From: Gracilibacillus alcaliphilus
GTDB taxonomy: Bacteria; Bacillota; Bacilli; Bacillales; Amphibacillaceae
Length of the DNA: 39,855 bases
Assembly: GCF_016909015.1 (NCBI RefSeq)
Contig: NZ_JAFBFA010000043.1
Span: 1 to 39,855 of the forward strand
Direction: 5' to 3'
Position numbers and translations under genes: made by a program. This document shows positions 35,439-39,855 of the stretch, in pieces (the first letter of the stretch is position 1; each line of letters starts with the position of its first letter). A model generated the notes under the pieces. It saw only the letters and a program-made list of their open reading frames with translations, was not told the origin of the DNA and did no database searches.

Positions 35439-35452
35439 TCTTGAATTCAAGA
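35439..35452. promoter_or_regulatory. Perfect palindrome upstream of the MarR gene
   Basis: TCTTGAATTCAAGA is a perfect 14-bp palindrome 66 bases before the MarR ATG. It resembles the B. subtilis MhqR operator as I remember it (TATCTCGAATTCGAGATA), differing mainly by T for C at one position of each arm. A TATTAT at 35420-35425 may be the -10. Autoregulation of the operon is the likely meaning. Confidence 0.65.
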
Positions 35453-35517
35453 CATTATCATTGCATCCCTTTCACTTGAGTGGTAAAGTGATGTTAAAGA
35501 AGGGCAGGGACCTTATT

Positions 35518-35970
35518 ATGAGAAAGAATACTCGTGGTTCGTTAATTTGGTTGCGAATGACTCGGTTTGTTGATCAAAGCAATTTACTTTCTAATCATTT
35601 TTTGAAACCATATCAATTAACTACCGCTCAATTTGATGTGTTAATGCAACTTTTCGTATATCAGCCATTAACACAATCAGAACTAGCAGAGAAAGTTACT
35701 GTTACACAGGGTGGTATATCACGAATGCTGGTTCGGCTTGAGCAAGAAGGGCTGATTAAGCGAACACAAGAATGGAAAACTAAGACCATCTCCTTAACCG
35801 ACAAAGGTCAGCAGAAACTTGCTCATGTTTTTGAGGATCAGCTGGCATTTCAGTCATCGCTTTTCGATGACTGTTTATCAGAATCTGAACAAAAACAATT
35901 ATATGCACTTTTGTCACGAATTCAAAAAAATAGTGAAAGAAAATGGAAGCAGTATAAGGGAGGACAATAG
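35518..35970 (+). CDS. MarR family regulator, MhqR-like
   Basis: A 150-residue winged-helix repressor. It shows the LTTAQFDVLMQLFVYQPLTQ start, the recognition helix in TVTQGGISRMLVRLEQEGLI and the wing KRTQEWKTKTISLTDKGQQK. The order of genes (MarR repressor, then ring-cleaving dioxygenase) and the operator-like palindrome at 35439 match the MhqR group, which senses quinones. The open frame begins at TTG 35461 but ATG 35518 after GGGCAGGGA fits the family N-terminus (MRKNTRGSLIW). The stop is 3 bases before the dioxygenase start, so transcription and translation are coupled. Confidence 0.82.
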   Translation: MRKNTRGSLIWLRMTRFVDQSNLLSNHFLKPYQLTTAQFDVLMQLFVYQPLTQSELAEKVTVTQGGISRMLVRLEQEGLIKRTQEWKTKTISLTDKGQQKLAHVFEDQLAFQSSLFDDCLSESEQKQLYALLSRIQKNSERKWKQYKGGQ

Positions 35971-35973
35971 AAT

Positions 35974-36921
35974 ATGTATACAATTCCAGGTCATCACCAT
36001 ATTTCTATGATTACCAAGGATGCACAAGCCAATAATCATTTTTATCGAGAAATACTCGGTTTACGACGGGTAAAATGGACGGTGAATCAAGACGATCCAT
36101 CCATGTATCATTTATTTTATGGAGATAAAATGGGAAGCCCAGGAACGGAATTATCCTTTTTCGAAATTCCGCTTGTTGGAAATACCTACAGAGGGACAAA
36201 TGCCATTACACAAATTGGTTTGCTTGTGCCAAGTACAGCTAGTTTAACGTATTGGCAGGAACGTTTGGAGATGTATAACGTCAGCCATAGTGAGATTACC
36301 AGATATGCTAACCGTCCTGCTTTACACTTTGAAGATACAGAAGGTTTACGCATGGTCTTGCTTGCAGCAAACCATGAAAAAGTAGCACATTGGGAATCTT
36401 GGGAAGATTCTAAGGTGCCGGCAGAACACCGCATTCAAGGAATGGGCTCTGTGGAAATTACAGTCCAGAGGCTTGATAAATTAGCTAAGACACTTACAGA
36501 GATGTTTGGCTACTCAGAGGTTGCACGCACGAAGGATGAGGCAATATTTCAATCCATTGAGGGAGAGGTCTTCGGTGAAATTGTAGTGAAATATTTAGAC
36601 GGGCCTCCAGAAAAACCAGGACGGGGAAGTATTCATCATTTAGCGATTCGCGTGAAGAATGATACCGAATTAGCCTACTGGGAAGCACAAGTAAAGGCTC
36701 GTGGGTTCCAAACATCTGGTATCGTAGATCGCTATTATTTTAAGAGTTTATATTTCCGTGAATCAAATGGAATTTTATTTGAGATTGCGACCGATGGCCC
36801 AGGTTTTACGATTGATGGTAAGGTGGACACATTAGGGGAAACACTGGACTTGCCGCCATTTCTAGAGGAGCGTCGTCAGGAAATTGAAGCGAAACTGAAA
36901 CCGTTAGAGGAGGAGTCATAA
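35974..36921 (+). CDS. Ring-cleaving dioxygenase (VOC/glyoxalase fold, MhqA/MhqO-like)
   Basis: A 315-residue enzyme with two tandem vicinal-oxygen-chelate domains. The first begins MYTIPGHHHISMITKDAQAN with the metal histidine, the second near residue 150 (RIQGMGSVEITVQRLDKL) and continues SIHHLAIRV and RYYFKSLYFRESNGILFEIA, the last with the terminal glutamate ligand. Length and sequence match the Bacillus Mhq-type catechol or hydroquinone dioxygenases that open quinone-derived rings. It starts at ATG 35974 behind AGGGAGGA. Its stop overlaps the next start as TAATG, indicating strong coupling. Confidence 0.87.
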   Translation: MYTIPGHHHISMITKDAQANNHFYREILGLRRVKWTVNQDDPSMYHLFYGDKMGSPGTELSFFEIPLVGNTYRGTNAITQIGLLVPSTASLTYWQERLEMYNVSHSEITRYANRPALHFEDTEGLRMVLLAANHEKVAHWESWEDSKVPAEHRIQGMGSVEITVQRLDKLAKTLTEMFGYSEVARTKDEAIFQSIEGEVFGEIVVKYLDGPPEKPGRGSIHHLAIRVKNDTELAYWEAQVKARGFQTSGIVDRYYFKSLYFRESNGILFEIATDGPGFTIDGKVDTLGETLDLPPFLEERRQEIEAKLKPLEEES

Positions 36922-37976
36922 TGGAAAATGAACGAATGGATCCAACTAAAGGATTAGAATTTGGTTTATATACCTTGGGTGATCACCTGCCAAATCCTCA
37001 TACAGGAGAGCGCATTTCTGCCCAACAACGAATTCAGGAAATAACGGAACTGGCAAAGCTGGCAGAGCAGGCTGGGGTAGACTTCTTTAGTGTGGGGGAA
37101 AGCCATCAAGCCTACTTTACTACCCAAGCCCATACGGTCGTGCTGGCTGCGATTGCCCAGGCAACAAACAAGATAAAAATAGGCAGTTCTTCTACCATTA
37201 TTAGTACATCAGATCCTGTGCGTGTGTATGAAGATTTTGCTACCATTGACTTAATCTCAAACGGGCGTGCGGAAATTATTGCAGGGCGTGCCTCACGTAT
37301 CGGATTATTTGAATTATTAGGCTATGATGTTCAAGATTATGAGGCATTATTTGAGGAGAAATTTGACCTGTTGCTGCAAATAAATCAACAAGAGGTAATC
37401 AATTGGCAAGGAGAATTTCGTGCACCATTAAGAAATGCACAAGTTATTCCCAGACCACTGCATGGCAAGCTACCAATTTGGCGCGCAGTAGGCGGTACCC
37501 CAGCCAGTGCGATCAAGGCCGGTTATGCAGGCATTCCGATGATGCTGGCAACACTTGGAGGAGCGGCAAGTGTCTTTAAAAGAACAATTGATGCTTACCG
37601 GGAAACGGCAAAGAACCATGGATTTGACCCGACTCAGTTGCCGGTAGGAACAACTGGATTTTTCTATGTAGCTGACACAACTCAGGCAGCCTTACAGCAA
37701 ATGTATCCACATATTAATGAGGGTATGAAATTGACCAATGGTCAAGGTTTTCCGAAACAATTGTTTGCTCAGGCAAAAGATAAACGAAGCATTATCAATG
37801 TTGGCAGCACCCAAGAAGTGATTGAAAAAATACTCTATCAACATGAAGTCTTTGGTCATCAGCGTTATCTAGCACAAATGGATTTTGGCGGAATGCCCTT
37901 TGACAATATGGCCAAAAATATAGAAATCATCGGTACTGAGATTTTACCTGCTATTCGAAAATACACGGCAAAATAG
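36921..37976 (+). CDS. LLM-class flavin-dependent monooxygenase
   Basis: A 351-residue TIM-barrel enzyme of the bacterial luciferase family. It shows the GLEFGLYTLGDH start, AGVDFFSVGESHQAYFTT, the flavin-site region IKIGSSSTIISTSDPVRVYE, DLISNGRAEIIAGRASRI and IPRPLHGKLPIWRAVGGTPA-like strand. Such enzymes use reduced FMN and oxygen to hydroxylate or cleave substrates. The neighbouring FMN reductase gene, 13 bases downstream of its stop, would supply the reduced flavin, the classic two-component arrangement (as in SsuD/SsuE). It starts with an ATG overlapping the previous stop. The substrate is not known. Confidence 0.87.
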   Translation: MENERMDPTKGLEFGLYTLGDHLPNPHTGERISAQQRIQEITELAKLAEQAGVDFFSVGESHQAYFTTQAHTVVLAAIAQATNKIKIGSSSTIISTSDPVRVYEDFATIDLISNGRAEIIAGRASRIGLFELLGYDVQDYEALFEEKFDLLLQINQQEVINWQGEFRAPLRNAQVIPRPLHGKLPIWRAVGGTPASAIKAGYAGIPMMLATLGGAASVFKRTIDAYRETAKNHGFDPTQLPVGTTGFFYVADTTQAALQQMYPHINEGMKLTNGQGFPKQLFAQAKDKRSIINVGSTQEVIEKILYQHEVFGHQRYLAQMDFGGMPFDNMAKNIEIIGTEILPAIRKYTAK

Positions 37977-37989
37977 GGAGGAAATGGAA

Positions 37990-38556
37990 ATGAACATAGT
38001 TGCTCTATCTGGTTCTATCGCAGGCTCTAAAACAAGGACTGCTATAGAGGCTGTCTCTGAAATCATTACGAAAACATATCCAGAGGAAGTATTTACATTA
38101 ATTGATTTGGCCGATTATGATCTTATGTTTAGTGATGGGAGGAATTACTTGGAATATCCAGGAGATACAGGTTTTGTAACACAAAAACTGATGGAGGCTG
38201 ACATCATAATAATGGGAACGCCAATATTTCACGCCTCTATTCCTGGTGCTTTAAAGAACATTTTCGACTTATTGCCTGTCAATGCATTGCAAGATAAAGT
38301 AGTCGGGATATTAGTAACAGCAGGTTCAGCTAAACATTATTTAGTCGTAGAACAACAGCTGAAACCGATTTTATCCTATATGAAAGCCAGTATCGTGCCA
38401 ACCTATGTGTTTATGGAAGAAAAAGATTTTTATCGTAAAGAAATTGTCAATGATGACATATTCTTTCGTCTTGAGCGTCTGATAGAAGACACCTTTCAAA
38501 CAAGTGAAGCAATGGAAATAGTCAAAAAGGCAAAAGAGGACGCATACGGTTTCTAG
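37990..38556 (+). CDS. NAD(P)H-dependent FMN reductase (SsuE-like)
   Basis: A 188-residue flavodoxin-fold reductase. It opens MNIVALSGSIAGSKTRTAIE with the S-G-S-x(n)-S/T phosphate loop, then FTLIDLADYDLMF, and the central IIMGTPIFHASIPGALKNIF (the P-x-Y/F-H-x-S-x-P-G loop of the SsuE/NADPH-FMN reductase family). It reduces FMN with NAD(P)H, presumably for the luciferase-like enzyme encoded next to it. The open frame begins at ATG 37984, but AGGAGG at 37977-37982 is too near, so ATG 37990 is the likely start. Position in the operon supports a joint function. Confidence 0.87.
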   Translation: MNIVALSGSIAGSKTRTAIEAVSEIITKTYPEEVFTLIDLADYDLMFSDGRNYLEYPGDTGFVTQKLMEADIIIMGTPIFHASIPGALKNIFDLLPVNALQDKVVGILVTAGSAKHYLVVEQQLKPILSYMKASIVPTYVFMEEKDFYRKEIVNDDIFFRLERLIEDTFQTSEAMEIVKKAKEDAYGF

Positions 38557-38597
38557 ACCTGTTGGTGAAAAATCTTCAAGCGAAAGGATGAATTTTC

Positions 38598-39578
38598 GTG
38601 AAAAAGCTCTCTATATCTGAATTAACTGATTTCCAGATTGGACATGCCCAAGATTTAGACGCATTAACCGGTTGTACGACGGTTATTTGTCAAAAAGGCG
38701 CGGTTGCTGGAGTAGATGTAAGAGGTGGAGCTCCCGGTACAAGAGAAACCGATTTATTAGATCCGCGAAATACCATGGAGCAGGTGCATGCCATTTTTTT
38801 AGCTGGAGGTAGCGCCTTCGGTTTAGAAGTTGGATCAGGGATCATGAAATGGCTGGAAGAAAAACAAGTGGGCTTTGATACAGGCATAGCCAAAGTTCCC
38901 ATTGTTCCAGGTGCGATTCTTTTCGATCTTGGAATTGGTCATGCAAATGTTCGTCCTGATTCTATGATGGGATATCAAGCAGCCAAAAATGCTTGGGAAC
39001 AAAAAGCCGATATCGCTTTGGGGAATGTCGGGGCAGGAACTGGTGCAACCGTTGGAAAGCTGCTTGGCTCGGATTATATGATGAAATCAGGGATTGGCTA
39101 TGCAGGTTTTCAGATCGGTGATATACAAGTAGCTGCATTAGTAGCGGTTAATGCCGTTGGAGATGTATTTGATCCAGATGCTAATAAACAATTAGCCGGC
39201 TTGTATGATCGTGATCAACAACAATTGCTTCAAACAAATGAAGTGTTTCTGCAACAATTTTCACACGTAAAAAATAAGACGGATCAGCAGGGCGTCAATA
39301 CAACAATAGGAATAATGATGACAAATGCTAAGCTTTCCAAAGCACAAATCAACAAATTGGCTTCGATTGGACATAATGGTATCGCTCGAACCATTCAACC
39401 AGCTCATACTTCAATGGATGGCGATACCTTATTTGCGATGTCGAGCAGTATGGTCGAGGCACCCTTGGATTTAGTAGGTATTATTGGCACCAAAGCAGTA
39501 GAATTAGCTATTTTAGAAGCCATAAAACAAGCTGATTCTATAGAAAATATCCCTGCTTACAAATCTTTAAGCAAATAA
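38598..39578 (+). CDS. P1-family peptidase (DmpA-like N-terminal-nucleophile aminopeptidase)
   Basis: A 326-residue protein of the peptidase family S58 (DmpA, DDAH-like aminopeptidase). Conserved features include the FQIGHAQDLDALTGCTTVIC start, GGAPGTRETDLLDP, the FLAGGSAFGLEVGSGIM helix and the autocleavage region GVNTTIGIMMTN, with cleavage likely before T235, which becomes the nucleophile. Members release N-terminal amino acids or amides, including beta-peptides. Start GTG 38598 follows AAAGGATG; it lies 41 bases after the FMN reductase and before the large terminator, so it is the last gene of the operon. Its place in a redox/aromatic operon is unusual and may mean hydrolysis of an amide conjugate. 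Confidence 0.88.
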   Translation: MKKLSISELTDFQIGHAQDLDALTGCTTVICQKGAVAGVDVRGGAPGTRETDLLDPRNTMEQVHAIFLAGGSAFGLEVGSGIMKWLEEKQVGFDTGIAKVPIVPGAILFDLGIGHANVRPDSMMGYQAAKNAWEQKADIALGNVGAGTGATVGKLLGSDYMMKSGIGYAGFQIGDIQVAALVAVNAVGDVFDPDANKQLAGLYDRDQQQLLQTNEVFLQQFSHVKNKTDQQGVNTTIGIMMTNAKLSKAQINKLASIGHNGIARTIQPAHTSMDGDTLFAMSSSMVEAPLDLVGIIGTKAVELAILEAIKQADSIENIPAYKSLSK

Positions 39579-39599
39579 ATAATAGAAGATGAAGTTCCC

Positions 39600-39690
39600 A
39601 ATCTTCTCCATGCATATCAACAGAAGGTGGTCCTAGGCGCTGTCAAGCCTATATCCACCTTCTGTTGATAGCGGGAGAAGATTTTTTTAA
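39600..39690 (+). terminator. Large three-tier terminator hairpin
   Basis: AATCTTCTCC (39600-39609) pairs with GGAGAAGATT (39674-39683); inside, a 16-bp perfect stem (39615-39630 with 39655-39670, TATCAACAGAAGGTGG arm) and an apical TAGGC/GCCTA (39634-39638, 39647-39651) follow. TTTTTTT comes directly after. It terminates the dioxygenase-peptidase operon. The remaining 165 bases to the window end show no gene. Confidence 0.85.
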
Positions 39691-39855
39691 TATAATATAT
39701 GCAAATTGTTCATTTTTTGTAACATCGGCCTATGTACGGAATAATTTAAGAGTAAGTAGCATAGAAAGCATTCCTGTAATGAAGAAATATGAGGGGAAAT
39801 GAGCGTAGAATCAATTTTACAGAAAAGAATCCCCCTTGGTAGTATAGAGAGTGTC

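Overview
The window looks like chromosomal DNA of a low-GC Firmicute of the family Bacillaceae. Most genes start with strong AGGAGG-type ribosome binding sites, several use TTG or GTG starts, and intrinsic terminators with T-runs are common. Many genes have Bacillus-type relatives: a fused rhamnulose-phosphate aldolase/dehydrogenase, a dapA gene under a lysine riboswitch, a YlbC-like CAP protein, a YqxD-like protein, an Mhq-type dioxygenase and a cre-like site at a pectate lyase. The pectate lyase plus rhamnose catabolism suggest a plant-polysaccharide user. Genus cannot be fixed from the sequence; a Gracilibacillus/Amphibacillus-like organism is only a guess.

Layout. 1-6.4 kb is a decayed, AT-rich stretch: an ABC-2 permease, a multiply frameshifted TerB-domain gene, a GNAT acetyltransferase with a TetR regulator, and an IS110 transposase remnant, separated by long non-coding stretches rich in inverted repeats. 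6.6-11.6 kb is a compact L-rhamnose locus: rhaB, rhaA, then a hairpin and a new promoter, then the bifunctional aldolase/dehydrogenase gene. 11.7-16.5 kb holds a cysteine synthase, a 21-bp tandem repeat, a Pro/Gly/Tyr-rich small protein, two tiny ORFs with good ribosome sites, an esterase, a 53-residue small protein, a UPF0178 protein, a small membrane ORF interrupted by an amber codon, and dapA with its lysine riboswitch and terminator.

16.6-24.4 kb holds a cysteine-cluster protein, a frameshifted Gfo/Idh/MocA dehydrogenase divergent from a WYL-domain regulator, a CAP-domain protein, a methyltransferase, a decayed gene, cardiolipin synthase and an ANT(6)-like adenylyltransferase. 24.4-31.2 kb is patchy: a 52-54 bp tandem repeat, two MerR-type promoters, an aldo/keto reductase, a GNAT protein behind a terminator-like leader hairpin, an internally deleted kinase gene, a gene tail, a secreted pectate lyase with cre-like and palindromic operator sites, a frameshifted phosphotransferase and a truncated PhzF gene.

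31.4-39.7 kb is intact: a PadR-controlled operon for repeat-built membrane proteins, a racemase-like protein plus a small zinc-finger protein, a SnoaL-like protein, an AraC regulator, and a five-gene operon (MarR/MhqR-like regulator, ring-cleaving dioxygenase, luciferase-like monooxygenase, FMN reductase, P1-family peptidase) headed by a perfect palindrome and closed by a very large terminator hairpin. This last operon reads as a redox/electrophile or aromatic-compound response unit and is the most system-like part of the window. No CRISPR array, tRNA, rRNA or intact mobile element was seen.
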